A stretch of 40,586 bases of DNA from Lachnospiraceae bacterium (GCA_017399445.1 JAFQCM010000123.1:1-40586); one strand, 5' to 3'. Counted from the first letter of the stretch, positions 26,155 to 34,594 are shown. Made by a program: numbers and translations. The notes: generated from the letters alone by a model not told the origin.

Positions 26155-26886
26155 ATGAGAGAACGAGTAATGACAGACCCGAAAGAATTGGTGCAAATTG
26201 AACTAAAAAATGCAGGTTTTGATATTGATTCCATGCAAGTCCCTAAAAGGGTATATTTGTTAGCAGATGGTATTTATGATGCAATGATTGAAAAGGGATG
26301 TGGTGAATATAAATATCCTTTAGGTGGTGCGTTGCATGTGTTTAAAAACAATCCGCACGTTGGTTTTATTAAAGGTCAAATGTGTTCTCCTGGAATTGCT
26401 ACACAAGCGGAAGATTTAGTTGCTGGTGGAGTTGAAGAGTTTATTCATGTGGGTTTGGCTGGTGGAATTAATTTAGAACTAAACATTGGAGATATTGTTC
26501 TTACAAATGGAGCATATAATGACACAGCAATAGCAAGATTATATGGTTTTGACTATGATTTTCTTGAGACAACGCCGTCTTTAACTGATGAAATGGAGCA
26601 GTTACTTAAAGAAAAGGGAATTAAATTAAACAGAGGAAAACATTGGACAACAGACGCTGGATACCATGAAACGTGGGGACAAGTTCTTGATTATCGTGCC
26701 AAAGGAGCATTGTGCGTAGAGATGGAAGGGGTTGGACTGTTTACGATTGCCCGGTATAGAGGCTGTTCTGCTTCTGCAATATATATTATTACTGATGTTA
26801 TTTCGGAAGACGGATGGCATTTGGGATGGGAAGGCAATAAAATTGACGATGTGATTGCTGAAATTATAGACGTGATAGCAGGCTAA
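26155..26886 (+). CDS. nucleoside phosphorylase family protein
   Basis: This is a 243-residue PNP/UDP phosphorylase-fold enzyme. HVGLAGGI is the phosphate-binding glycine loop region, and CVEMEGVGLFTIA is the conserved nucleoside-binding segment (Met-Glu pair) near residue 190. The family cleaves purine or pyrimidine nucleosides with phosphate; the exact base preference cannot be fixed here. GGAGGTG is ten bases before the ATG at 26155; an ATG at 26170 is possible. It sits among accessory genes, not with salvage genes. Confidence 0.82.
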   Translation: MRERVMTDPKELVQIELKNAGFDIDSMQVPKRVYLLADGIYDAMIEKGCGEYKYPLGGALHVFKNNPHVGFIKGQMCSPGIATQAEDLVAGGVEEFIHVGLAGGINLELNIGDIVLTNGAYNDTAIARLYGFDYDFLETTPSLTDEMEQLLKEKGIKLNRGKHWTTDAGYHETWGQVLDYRAKGALCVEMEGVGLFTIARYRGCSASAIYIITDVISEDGWHLGWEGNKIDDVIAEIIDVIAG

Positions 26887-26917
26887 AATCCAATTTATCA
26901 AGCACGCGAAATTTTAG

Positions 26918-27133
26918 GTTTGTAAAGAAATTCTATTATATCAGTCTAAAGGAGTTGGAACTCTATTAATAGAAAGCATGGAGAAATATATAATAGAATC
27001 TATTGCGCCTGATTTGTCTGTCAGTTTAAAACTAATTACTAGAAAAGAAGCTATTCAGTTTTATAAGAAAAAAGGGGTTGAAGAAAGACCTTGTGAATGG
27101 GATGGACCAGGAATGTTTAAAATGATTCGATAA
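26918..27133 (+). pseudogene. C-terminal remnant of a GNAT acetyltransferase
   Basis: An open stretch of 71 codons has no start at its head. It contains the acetyl-CoA loop Q-S-K-G-V-G-T followed by LLIESMEKY, then AIQFYKKKGVEERPCEW and a final GMFKMIR, which is the usual end of a GNAT domain. The N-terminal half is missing; just upstream, in another frame, is a short IYQAREILGL-like piece ending in a stop, which may be more of the same gene after a frameshift. So this is decay of an acetyltransferase gene, not a working gene. Confidence 0.75.
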
Positions 27134-27171
27134 AGAAAGAATGAAATTTTGAATTCTATGGAGAGAATGAT

Positions 27172-27930
27172 ATGAGCATAACACAAACATTTTATAATAA
27201 TTTAGCAACTCAATATGATAAATTGTTTCTTGATTGGCAAGCGACTACACGAGAACAGGCAGAAATCCTAAATAAGATATTTGAAAATAATGGATTTGAC
27301 CATACAGCAAAAATTCTTGATTGTGCATGTGGAATAGGAACACAATCTATTGGAATTGCCACGCTTGGATATAATGTAATGGCTTCTGATATAAGTGAAG
27401 GAGAACTTGCGGAAGCTGAAAAAAGGGCAAGAGAGAATAAGGTTAAGATTTGTTTCAAGCAAGCAGATTTTTGTGCATTATCAGATACATTTACAGAAAA
27501 GTATGATATTGTTATTGCAATGGATAACGCTTTACCGCACATGTTATCAAGTAGCGATTTAGAAGCTGCTATTAAGAGTATTGCAAATCAAATTGAGAAA
27601 AATGGTATATTTGTTGCCAGTATTAGAGATTATGATAGTTTATTGATGGAAAAGCCACCATACTCACCACCTTACATCCATAAAACGGATAAGGGGCAGA
27701 GAGTGTCATTCCAAACATGGGTATGGAATGATGATAATTATAAGCTTACACAGTATATTATTGATGATGAGGAAACTTTACAAGTAAGTAAGTTTGAGTG
27801 TGAGTATAGGGCTACTCGCAGAGCAGAAATGACAGAATTACTTCTTGCGCATGGCTGTAGTAAGGTGGAGTGGAAGTTCCCAGATGAAACAGGCTTTTAT
27901 CAACCTATTGTGATAGCGAGAAAAGCGTAA
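27172..27930 (+). CDS. class I SAM-dependent methyltransferase
   Basis: This is a 252-residue Rossmann-fold methyltransferase. Motif I, ILDCACGIGTQSIG, is at about residues 48-61 (Asp50), the acidic end of strand 2 is ASDIS, and strand 4 is YDIVIAMDNALPHML. The late part is beta-rich, as in the glycine N-methyltransferase-like or small-molecule branch. The substrate is unknown. It lies between a GNAT remnant and the TetR gene, in an accessory stretch. Confidence 0.88.
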   Translation: MSITQTFYNNLATQYDKLFLDWQATTREQAEILNKIFENNGFDHTAKILDCACGIGTQSIGIATLGYNVMASDISEGELAEAEKRARENKVKICFKQADFCALSDTFTEKYDIVIAMDNALPHMLSSSDLEAAIKSIANQIEKNGIFVASIRDYDSLLMEKPPYSPPYIHKTDKGQRVSFQTWVWNDDNYKLTQYIIDDEETLQVSKFECEYRATRRAEMTELLLAHGCSKVEWKFPDETGFYQPIVIARKA

Positions 27931-27963
27931 ACTTCCAATTTATGGAAAACGATAGACATATAT

Positions 27964-27992
27964 TTGACTTATCTTTTCAAATATGATAAGAT
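27964..27992 (+). promoter_or_regulatory. sigma-A promoter of the TetR gene
   Basis: TTGACT, 17 bases, then TAAGAT. The last base of the -10 box is the first base of a perfect palindrome (27992-28009), so a bound repressor would block the start of transcription. Confidence 0.75.
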
Positions 27993-28009
27993 GCAAGTGA
28001 ATACTTGCA
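27992..28009. promoter_or_regulatory. TetR operator copy 1
   Basis: TGCAAGT, four bases (GAAT), ACTTGCA: a perfect 18-base palindrome touching the -10 box of the TetR promoter. The same arms with a four-base centre recur at 28664-28681. Confidence 0.8.
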
Positions 28010-28025
28010 AACGGAGTTGAATTAT

Positions 28026-28604
28026 ATGTATGATGAAACCCAATTAAAAATTATGGATGCTACCATGACACTAATTATTGATAAGGGTTATTCTGGTGCA
28101 ACTACCAAGGATATTGCCAAACTAGCCGGAGTCAACGAAAGCACCATATTCAGAAGATTTGATGGAAAAAAAGAAATCGTGATGGCTGCCATGGGACTGC
28201 CAAAGTGGAATCCCGGATTATCAGAGAGTGACTTCAACTATCACGGGGACTTAGAAGAAGATTTGATTTCCTTTTCTAAGATTTATATGAGTAAAGTAAC
28301 ATCACAGATGGTAAAGGTTTCAATTGGACTTAGGTCAGCAGAACTGCAAGGTGCTACACTCCCATGTATTATACAGGTTCCTATGGTCTTTAAGAACGTA
28401 TTGTTGAACTATTTCGCAGAAATGATAGAAAGTGGAAATATGCGTGATTGTGATGTAGAAAGCGTGGCGTTACAGTTTATCGCCATGAATTTTGGTTTTG
28501 TATTCTTGGATGCTTCCTTCGGCAACAAATTAGTTAGTGTTTCAAAGGAGGAATATATTAGGAATAGTATCAGGGTTTTTGTATCCGGTATATGTGAAAA
28601 ATAG
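28026..28604 (+). CDS. TetR/AcrR family repressor
   Basis: This is a 192-residue one-component regulator. The N-terminal helix-turn-helix (about residues 12-52) shows GYSGATTKDIAKLAGVNES and IFRRFDGK, the family core. The ligand domain that follows is not recognisable. The start is ATG 28026 after GGAG (28013-28016); TTG 28005 would run through the operator. The matching palindromes at its own promoter and before the following gene indicate autoregulation and control of the metallo-hydrolase. The inducer is unknown. Confidence 0.9.
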   Translation: MYDETQLKIMDATMTLIIDKGYSGATTKDIAKLAGVNESTIFRRFDGKKEIVMAAMGLPKWNPGLSESDFNYHGDLEEDLISFSKIYMSKVTSQMVKVSIGLRSAELQGATLPCIIQVPMVFKNVLLNYFAEMIESGNMRDCDVESVALQFIAMNFGFVFLDASFGNKLVSVSKEEYIRNSIRVFVSGICEK

Positions 28605-28663
28605 AATACATTTTGATTTTAACGTGCTGAATGAAAAGTAGGCACGTTTAAAAATAGTCTTAA

Positions 28664-28681
28664 TGCAAGTAATCACTTGCA
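28664..28681. promoter_or_regulatory. TetR operator copy 2
   Basis: TGCAAGT, AATC, ACTTGCA has the same arms and spacing as copy 1, placed just before the AAAGGAGGTG ribosome site (28684-28693) of the metallo-hydrolase. I see no clear -35/-10 pair in front of it. Confidence 0.8.
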
Positions 28682-28698
28682 CAAAGGAGGTGCAGAAT

Positions 28699-29517
28699 GT
28701 GAAAGTAAAACAAATAAAGATTGAATTTCAGGTTACACCAGAAATAGAAAGATTTGTGTATGTATATCTGATCGAAACAGGTAAAGGATGTGTACTTATT
28801 GACGCTGGTGTCGCAGGTAGTGAGACGATGATTGAGAAAGCTATGTTAGAAAGTGGTCACCATCCTTCTGAGATGAACGCCATTTTTTTGACACATGCCC
28901 ATCCAGATCATATTGGTACTGCGAATTATTTTCGTGAAAAATATGGAGTGAAGATATATGCCAGCGAAGGGGAACGTGCATGGATAGAGAACATTGATTT
29001 ACAGTTTTCACAACGTCCCATCCCCAATTTCTATAAACTCGTAGGACAATCCACGATTGTAGATCAAGTTGTGAAAGATGGAGATAAAATATATGTATCA
29101 GATGATATACATATAGAGGTAATTGGAACCCCGGGACACTCCGCTGACGAGGTATCTTATTGTATAGGAAATATGGCATTTATAGGAGATGCTGTGCCAG
29201 TAAGAGGAGAGATTCCCATTTTCATTCATTTAGATGATACAAGACATTCACTAACGATTCTGGAAAAGCTGTCCGCCGTTGAAAGATTCTATCCTGCTTG
29301 GGATCAAATGTATTCTTTAGAAATGATGAGAAAAAAAATTGCTGATGCCAGAGAAATAATAAATGAACTGGAAAAAAATGTTTGTGATGTAGAGCAAGAC
29401 ATTGAGTTATCAGAGTTTGTTAATCAGGTTTGTGACGGTTTACAGATGCCCATGTGGAAAACAAATCCATTGTTTGCTAGAACCATAGAATGTTGTAAGA
29501 GGAAGAAATTGATTTAA
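28699..29517 (+). CDS. MBL-fold metallo-hydrolase under TetR control
   Basis: This is a 272-residue metallo-beta-lactamase-fold enzyme. THAHPDHIG gives His66, His68, Asp70 and His71, the usual two-metal site; GTPGHSADEVSY supplies the next histidine and FIGDAV the bridging aspartate. The C-terminal region is helical. No signal peptide is visible, so it acts in the cytoplasm on an unknown ester, lactone or thioester. The start is GTG 28699 right after a perfect AAAGGAGGTG site; a longer frame from 28663 would begin in the operator. Confidence 0.88.
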   Translation: MKVKQIKIEFQVTPEIERFVYVYLIETGKGCVLIDAGVAGSETMIEKAMLESGHHPSEMNAIFLTHAHPDHIGTANYFREKYGVKIYASEGERAWIENIDLQFSQRPIPNFYKLVGQSTIVDQVVKDGDKIYVSDDIHIEVIGTPGHSADEVSYCIGNMAFIGDAVPVRGEIPIFIHLDDTRHSLTILEKLSAVERFYPAWDQMYSLEMMRKKIADAREIINELEKNVCDVEQDIELSEFVNQVCDGLQMPMWKTNPLFARTIECCKRKKLI

Positions 29518-29527
29518 CTAAACTGGT

Positions 29528-29548
29528 AAGATATTCAAGGAATATCTT
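29528..29548. promoter_or_regulatory. palindrome overlapping the SCP2 promoter
   Basis: AAGATATTC, AAG, GAATATCTT is a perfect nine-base inverted repeat that overlaps the -35 box at 29547. A half-site AAGATATTT recurs at 29579-29587 just past the -10 box. With no T-run after it, an operator is more likely than a terminator. Confidence 0.45.
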
Positions 29549-29575
29549 GAAGATAAAAGCCTGGCATGTTATAAT
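29547..29575 (+). promoter_or_regulatory. extended -10 promoter of the SCP2-hydrolase unit
   Basis: TTGAAG, 17 bases, then TATAAT preceded by TGT (extended -10), about 45 bases before the SCP2 start codon. A strong promoter by sequence. Confidence 0.8.
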
Positions 29576-29620
29576 ACTAAGATATTTAAACTATTTTTAA
29601 ATCCTGGGAGGATATTTTTT

Positions 29621-29938
29621 ATGACATACGAAGAGATTTTAGAAAAGGTGCGTAACGAAGTGAAAGGTAAAGATGTAAGCATGATTCATGAGCATCTGGC
29701 GTACCAGTTTAACATTCATGGAGAAGGCGAGGGGGCTTTCTATATCGAAGTAAAGGATGGACAGCTTTACGTTGAGCCTTACGAGTATTATGACAGAGAT
29801 GCTTGTTTTATTTGTGATGCAAAAAGATTGTTTGAACTGATGTCCGGTAAACTGGATCCGGTAAAAGCATATACTGCAGGTACGTTAAAGGTGAAAGGAG
29901 ATCTTACCAAGGCACTTAAATTAAAAGAATTTATCTAA
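29621..29938 (+). CDS. SCP2 sterol-binding domain protein
   Basis: This 105-residue protein is essentially a single SCP2 domain. Typical features are the FNIHGEGEGAFYIEV strands, the acidic hydrophobic pocket region, and the late motif AYTAGTLKVKGDLTKALKL. SCP2 domains bind hydrophobic ligands such as fatty-acyl groups. A GGGAGG site precedes the ATG, with a promoter upstream. It is the first gene of the unit that also encodes a hydrolase, a condensation domain, a carrier protein and a ligase, so it may carry a lipid substrate or product; that is inference. Confidence 0.85.
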   Translation: MTYEEILEKVRNEVKGKDVSMIHEHLAYQFNIHGEGEGAFYIEVKDGQLYVEPYEYYDRDACFICDAKRLFELMSGKLDPVKAYTAGTLKVKGDLTKALKLKEFI

Positions 29939-29961
29939 AAATATGAAAAGGATGAGGAAAA

Positions 29962-30915
29962 TTGAGTATATTAAAAATTTTAGCAGGTGTAGCTATTGCA
30001 GGCGCGGCAGGAGCAGCAGTGGAATATGGAATTTCTTCCTATTTTTATAATCGCACCATGATTCGCTCTAATGCCAAAAGAGAAAACACGCAGAAAATGG
30101 CAGGAACCGACTGGGATAAGTATATTCCACATATCAGAGAGTGCAAGGAAAAACTCGCACAGTGTCCTCATGATGATATGTACATAAATTCAGCAGATGG
30201 ATTAAAACTCCATGCAACTTATTTTCCATGTGAAGGTTCTAAAAAAATAGTAATTTGTTTTCACGGATACACCAGTGAAGGAATGAATGACTATTCCACA
30301 CTGGCGATTTTCTACATGAAAAACGGCTACAATCTCTTGATTGTAGATGAAAGAGCTCACGGACAGAGCGAGGGTACATATATTGGTTTTGGATGTTTAG
30401 ACAGACATGATGCCAAACTTTGGATTGAAGAAATGGTGAAAAAGCTGGGCGAAGATTGTAAGATTTTGCTTCACGGTGATTCCATGGGAGGAGCCACCGT
30501 TCTTATGACAACGGGATTGGAGCTTCCACCACAGGTTAAGGCAGCTATATCCGATTGTGCGTTTACATCTGCCTGGGAAGTGTTTGCTTCCGTTCTGAAG
30601 AATACGTACCATCTTCCTAAATTTCCACTGCTACATATAGCAAATGGAATGGTAAAGAAAAACGCAGGATACGAATTAGATGAGTGCAATGCCAAAAATG
30701 AAGTGGCAAAGTCAAAGATCCCAATTTTATTTATTCATGGCGATGCAGATACTTTTGTACCTTGTTCCATGGTACATGAACTGCATGATGCATGCAAATC
30801 AGAAAAGAAACTGGTGATTATTGAAGGTGCAGGGCATGTGGAATCCTGCTACCGTGATGCAGAATTGTATGAGGAAGCCATAAAATCCTTTATTTTTCCA
30901 ATTATGGAGCGATAA
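29962..30915 (+). CDS. alpha/beta hydrolase with N-terminal membrane segment
   Basis: This is a 317-residue serine hydrolase. A hydrophobic Ala- and Gly-rich segment (about residues 4-26) probably anchors it to the membrane. The oxyanion region is CFHGYTSEG, the nucleophile elbow is G-D-S174-M-G-G, the acid is probably Asp263 in HGDADTFVP, and the base is His292 in GAGHVES. It looks like the YqkD/BAAT-like group of peptidase S9-type hydrolases. The TTG start at 29962 follows AGGATGAGGA. The gap of 166 bases after it holds no supported gene. In this cluster it could release or edit an acyl product. Confidence 0.88.
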   Translation: MSILKILAGVAIAGAAGAAVEYGISSYFYNRTMIRSNAKRENTQKMAGTDWDKYIPHIRECKEKLAQCPHDDMYINSADGLKLHATYFPCEGSKKIVICFHGYTSEGMNDYSTLAIFYMKNGYNLLIVDERAHGQSEGTYIGFGCLDRHDAKLWIEEMVKKLGEDCKILLHGDSMGGATVLMTTGLELPPQVKAAISDCAFTSAWEVFASVLKNTYHLPKFPLLHIANGMVKKNAGYELDECNAKNEVAKSKIPILFIHGDADTFVPCSMVHELHDACKSEKKLVIIEGAGHVESCYRDAELYEEAIKSFIFPIMER

Positions 30916-31081
30916 TCCATTAGAACCAAAATGATAGGAAAAGAAAGCGAAATGAGAAACTAACGGAATTTATTACTATCCAAATCTGCCAAATCGTGAA
31001 GAAAACAGAATGATTCGCAGCAGAAATGAGAAGTGATAAAATAAAACAACCAACATTAGCCAAAATGGCAGAAGGAGATTT

Positions 31082-32482
31082 ATGAAGACAAGAAAAGGAA
31101 AAAAAGTTTATCCATTGACCTCGGCACAGAAATTACATTACTACAGCATGAAGTATTGTCCAAAGAAACAGGTTTTAAACATTGGTTCAGGACTTACCAT
31201 TCAGGTTGACCTAGAGAGAAATTTGCTGGAGCAGTGTATTAAGGAAGCAATTCAGCGCTGTGAGGCCATGCGTGTGCAGTTTGCGGAAGATAAAGATGGT
31301 AATGTTTATCAGTATGTGACAGATGAGATTGCAGAAATACAGCATTTTAATTTCTCTCACTGGCAGGAAGAACATGCTCATGAAAAGATGGACGAGTGGA
31401 CCAGTACACCTTTTGAGTTATACGACACACCAATGTATCAGATTGTGATGATTCAGATGCCAGACAATTTTAACGGAATTTTTATAAAGGTGAATCATCT
31501 GATTATGGATGCCCAGTCCTTAATTGTTTTCTTTAAAGATATTATTGAGTTATACAGCAGTAAAGTATATGATGAAGTTCCTTTTCCAAAGGAAATGGCA
31601 TCTTATATTAAACAGTTGGAGAAGGATTTGGCGTATGAAGCCGGTAGTACCTCCAGCCAGAAAGACCGCCAATTCTTTGAGCAACTCATTGCCTCCTCAG
31701 AGCCTGTTTTTACCGATATTTATGGAACCGGCAAATTAGAGGCAGAGAAAAAGAGAACTGGTAATCCCAACCAGAGAGCTGTTGTTAATACATCCGATAA
31801 TGTGGATGCAAACCTTGCAAATTTCCATTTAGAGGATGAACCTGCAAAACGTATGATGAAATTCTGTGAAGAGCACCATGTATCTATGACCTGCCTTTTA
31901 CTTATGGGACTTAGAACCTATCTTCAAAAAGAAAATGGTATGGATGATGTTTCCGTTTCTACAACCATTGCCAGACGTGCCACATTGATGGAGAAACGCT
32001 GTGGCGGTACCAGAATTCACAGTTTTCCATTTCGAACAATTGTATCCCGTGAAGATACATTCTTAGAAGGCGTTTATAAAATCAGAGACATGCAGAACCA
32101 GTATTTCCGCCATGCAAATTATAGCCCTTCCGAGTATTATGCGTTCCGTAAGCAGCATTACAATTTAGAGAATGGACAGACCTATGAAGGCTTGGCTTTG
32201 ACATATCAGCCGTTAACCATGAAATATGAAGGACCAGGACTGGATCAGTTGGGTAACATTGAATATAAAGTGCGTCGTTATACAAACAGTGCTTGTGCCC
32301 ATACTTTGTATTTGACAGTAAGCCATGTTCCTTCTGGTGGGTTAGATTTCTGTTTTGAGCATCAGACAGGAGTGGTTACCTATGAGAAACTGCAGGAAGT
32401 TTACTTCTACCTGTGCAGAATTATATTCTATGGAATCGAGGATTGCTCTAGAACGGTAGGAGAAGTGATTGATTGGTCTTAA
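31082..32482 (+). CDS. free-standing NRPS-type condensation domain
   Basis: This 466-residue protein is a condensation-domain fold on its own, with no adenylation or carrier domain fused. The active-site motif, normally HHxxxDG, is N-H-L-I-M-D-A here, keeping the catalytic His139 and structural Asp143 but changing the first His to Asn and the Gly to Ala, as in acyltransferase-like members. The first motif is PLTSAQKLHYY near residue 12. Such enzymes join a carrier-bound acyl group to an amine or alcohol. It starts with GAAGGAG before the ATG, and the carrier protein and ligase genes follow in the same direction. The substrates are unknown. Confidence 0.82.
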   Translation: MKTRKGKKVYPLTSAQKLHYYSMKYCPKKQVLNIGSGLTIQVDLERNLLEQCIKEAIQRCEAMRVQFAEDKDGNVYQYVTDEIAEIQHFNFSHWQEEHAHEKMDEWTSTPFELYDTPMYQIVMIQMPDNFNGIFIKVNHLIMDAQSLIVFFKDIIELYSSKVYDEVPFPKEMASYIKQLEKDLAYEAGSTSSQKDRQFFEQLIASSEPVFTDIYGTGKLEAEKKRTGNPNQRAVVNTSDNVDANLANFHLEDEPAKRMMKFCEEHHVSMTCLLLMGLRTYLQKENGMDDVSVSTTIARRATLMEKRCGGTRIHSFPFRTIVSREDTFLEGVYKIRDMQNQYFRHANYSPSEYYAFRKQHYNLENGQTYEGLALTYQPLTMKYEGPGLDQLGNIEYKVRRYTNSACAHTLYLTVSHVPSGGLDFCFEHQTGVVTYEKLQEVYFYLCRIIFYGIEDCSRTVGEVIDWS

Positions 32483-32594
32483 ACAATACAATACCTTTAA
32501 GACATGAAATGTAACACTGTATGTAACAGCACGCCTATATGCGTAATAAACCATTATACATAGATATTAAATTAAGAAAAAGGAGATTATAAAA

Positions 32595-32822
32595 ATGTTA
32601 GCAGAATTCAAAGAAATTATTTGTCAGTACGTAGATGTAGATCCAGATAAAATTACGGAAAATGCCAGATTTATGGAGGATTTAGGTTTTAACTCTTATG
32701 ATTTCATGAGCTTAGTTGGTGAAATAGAAGAAAAATATGACATTGAAGTAGAAGAACGTGAAATTGTACAAATTAAAACGGTTAAAGATGCAATGGATTA
32801 CATTTCTTCTTTAATGGAATAG
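32595..32822 (+). CDS. free-standing acyl/peptidyl carrier protein
   Basis: This is a 75-residue carrier protein. The phosphopantetheine site is Ser34 in L-G-F-N-S-Y-D, where most carriers have D-S-L; the Asn before Ser and the Tyr-Asp after it are unusual. Acidic helices II and III (VGEIEEKYDIEVEE) fit binding to partner enzymes. It has a strong AAAAAGGAG site. Placed 113 bases after the condensation gene and just before the ligase, it is likely the shared carrier. No phosphopantetheinyl transferase gene is in the window. Confidence 0.9.
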   Translation: MLAEFKEIICQYVDVDPDKITENARFMEDLGFNSYDFMSLVGEIEEKYDIEVEEREIVQIKTVKDAMDYISSLME

Positions 32823-32871
32823 TCATTAAGTGAGTGAAACAAAAAACATTGAAGAAAGAATGGAGATAAGA

Positions 32872-34383
32872 ATGGCTGTAGAAACTTTAAAAGATATTGT
32901 AAAATATGCTGCAAATACCTATGGTGAACAGGCAGCTTACCGTTATAAGTTAAAAAAAGAGATTGCAGAAAAAACCTACAATGAGTTATATAAAGATTCC
33001 ATGGCAATTAGCCGTATGGTAGAAGCTTTTGGATTAAAAGGAAAGCATGTTGCCTTGATTGGAACTACGACATATCAGTGGATTAGCAGTTATTTCGGTA
33101 TTACCTGCAGTGCCAGTGTGGCGGTACCGATTGACGCCCAACTTCCGGCAGATGCCATTTGTGAGTTGTTAAATCGTGCAGATGTGGAGATGCTATTTTA
33201 TGACGAGATTCGAAAGGACGTTGTGGCTGCAGTAAAAGAAAGCTGTCCCCAGATACAAAAGATTATTTCCTTGCAGGCAGAAGAAGAGGCCGATGGAATT
33301 CTGTCATGGAAGAAGCTTGTAGAAGAGCATCAGGGAGAATATGATACAGAGATTAATCCGGAACAGCTTTGTACGCTCCTTTTTACATCCGGAACTACTG
33401 GAAAGAGTAAGGGTGTTATGTTGTCCCATCGTAATCTTACTGACAACGCAACTTGTCTGGATATGAAGATTCCGGTAGGAACAGTGTCTATGACATTGTT
33501 GCCGATTAATCATGTGTATTGTCTGACCATGGATATTATCAAGGGAATTTACATAGGTGTTACCAGTTGTATCAATGACTCGATTATGCATGTCCAAAAG
33601 AATTTAAAGCTTTTCCAGCCGGAACTGGTACTTTTAGTTCCTTTAGTTATTGAATCTATTTATACAAAGCTAAAGGCGGCGGGCAATTTGATACCGAAAA
33701 AGATGGTTGCAAAGCAGGCGTTTGGCGGCAGACTGAAGACCATTTGCAGTGGTGGTGCTTACTTAGATCCTGATTATGTAGATAAATTTGCAGAGTATGG
33801 TATTACCATTTTACAAGGATATGGTATGACGGAGTGTTCTCCTGTTATTAGTAACAATTTAGAGTGGGACAACAGAAAAGGTTCTGTAGGAAAGTTGCTT
33901 CCAAACTGTGAAGGAAAGATTGTTGATGAAGAAATCTGGATTAAGGGCAGCAGCGTTATGATGGGATATTACAAGATGCCTGAAGAAACTGCTGAAGCTT
34001 TGGAAGATGGTTGGTTAAAAACCGGAGATTTAGGATATATTGATGAAGATAACTTTGTTTACATTACCGGAAGAAAGAAAAATCTTATTATTCTTGCAAA
34101 CGGCGAGAATGTGTCTCCGGAAGAAATTGAGAACCAGATTAGCAAGGCAGATTTGGTAAAAGAAATCATTGTCCGTGAGAAAGATAAAGTCATTCAGGCA
34201 GAAATTTTCCCGGATTACGAATATGCAAAGAAAAAACGTATCCGTGATATTCCGGCAAAATTACAGGAGATTCTTGATGAGTACAACAGTACAGCTCCTG
34301 TATATAAGAGAGTGTTAGATTTGGTTGTTCGCGAGACTGAGTTTCAGAAGAATACTTCTAAGAAAATTATACGTCATAATTAA
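32872..34383 (+). CDS. AMP-forming acyl/aryl ligase loading the carrier protein
   Basis: This is a 503-residue ANL-superfamily ligase. The AMP-binding P-loop LLFTSGTTGKSKG is at about residues 170-182, QGYGMTECSP follows for the adenine and acid site, GDLGYIDEDNFVYITGRKKN is the hinge region, and a late T-S-K-K-I holds the catalytic lysine. It looks closer to fatty-acyl or acyl-carrier ligases than to amino-acid adenylation domains, so the activated acid is probably a fatty or small organic acid; this is inference. The start is ATG 32872 after GGAG (32862-32865); GTG 32830 gives a longer form. It ends the unit, with a terminator 90 bases downstream. Confidence 0.88.
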   Translation: MAVETLKDIVKYAANTYGEQAAYRYKLKKEIAEKTYNELYKDSMAISRMVEAFGLKGKHVALIGTTTYQWISSYFGITCSASVAVPIDAQLPADAICELLNRADVEMLFYDEIRKDVVAAVKESCPQIQKIISLQAEEEADGILSWKKLVEEHQGEYDTEINPEQLCTLLFTSGTTGKSKGVMLSHRNLTDNATCLDMKIPVGTVSMTLLPINHVYCLTMDIIKGIYIGVTSCINDSIMHVQKNLKLFQPELVLLVPLVIESIYTKLKAAGNLIPKKMVAKQAFGGRLKTICSGGAYLDPDYVDKFAEYGITILQGYGMTECSPVISNNLEWDNRKGSVGKLLPNCEGKIVDEEIWIKGSSVMMGYYKMPEETAEALEDGWLKTGDLGYIDEDNFVYITGRKKNLIILANGENVSPEEIENQISKADLVKEIIVREKDKVIQAEIFPDYEYAKKKRIRDIPAKLQEILDEYNSTAPVYKRVLDLVVRETEFQKNTSKKIIRHN

Positions 34384-34468
34384 TTTTTGAGATTGGCATG
34401 AGCCATATAAAGTTTTAGAAAAATTATAATCCTATTGCGAAGCAATTTTTAATGGATTTTTGCATCGT

Positions 34469-34507
34469 AAATAAGCCGCAGAAAATATCTGCGGCTTATT
34501 TGGTTTT
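34469..34507 (+). terminator. rho-independent terminator after the ligase gene
   Basis: A perfect 14-base-pair stem (34469-34482 with 34488-34501), loop AAATA, is followed by TGGTTTT. It separates the condensation-carrier-ligase unit from the MoxR operon. Confidence 0.88.
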
Positions 34508-34594
34508 ACAAAGGTGCATTTAAAGGTACCTGATGGTACTGCAGATAACAAACTGAACCAATTAATAAAAAAAATAAACAAATATTTTAAATTG

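Noticed and set aside
28617..28654. Hairpin AACGTGC/GCACGTT between tetR and the metallo-hydrolase as a terminator
   Set aside because: The loop is 14 bases and the stem is followed by TAAAAAT, not a T-run, so termination is unlikely.
30916..31081. Short frames between the hydrolase and condensation genes, including a 19-codon ORF at 31026 overlapping the next ATG
   Set aside because: No ribosome site precedes the 19-codon frame and no motif is visible; the gap is treated as empty.
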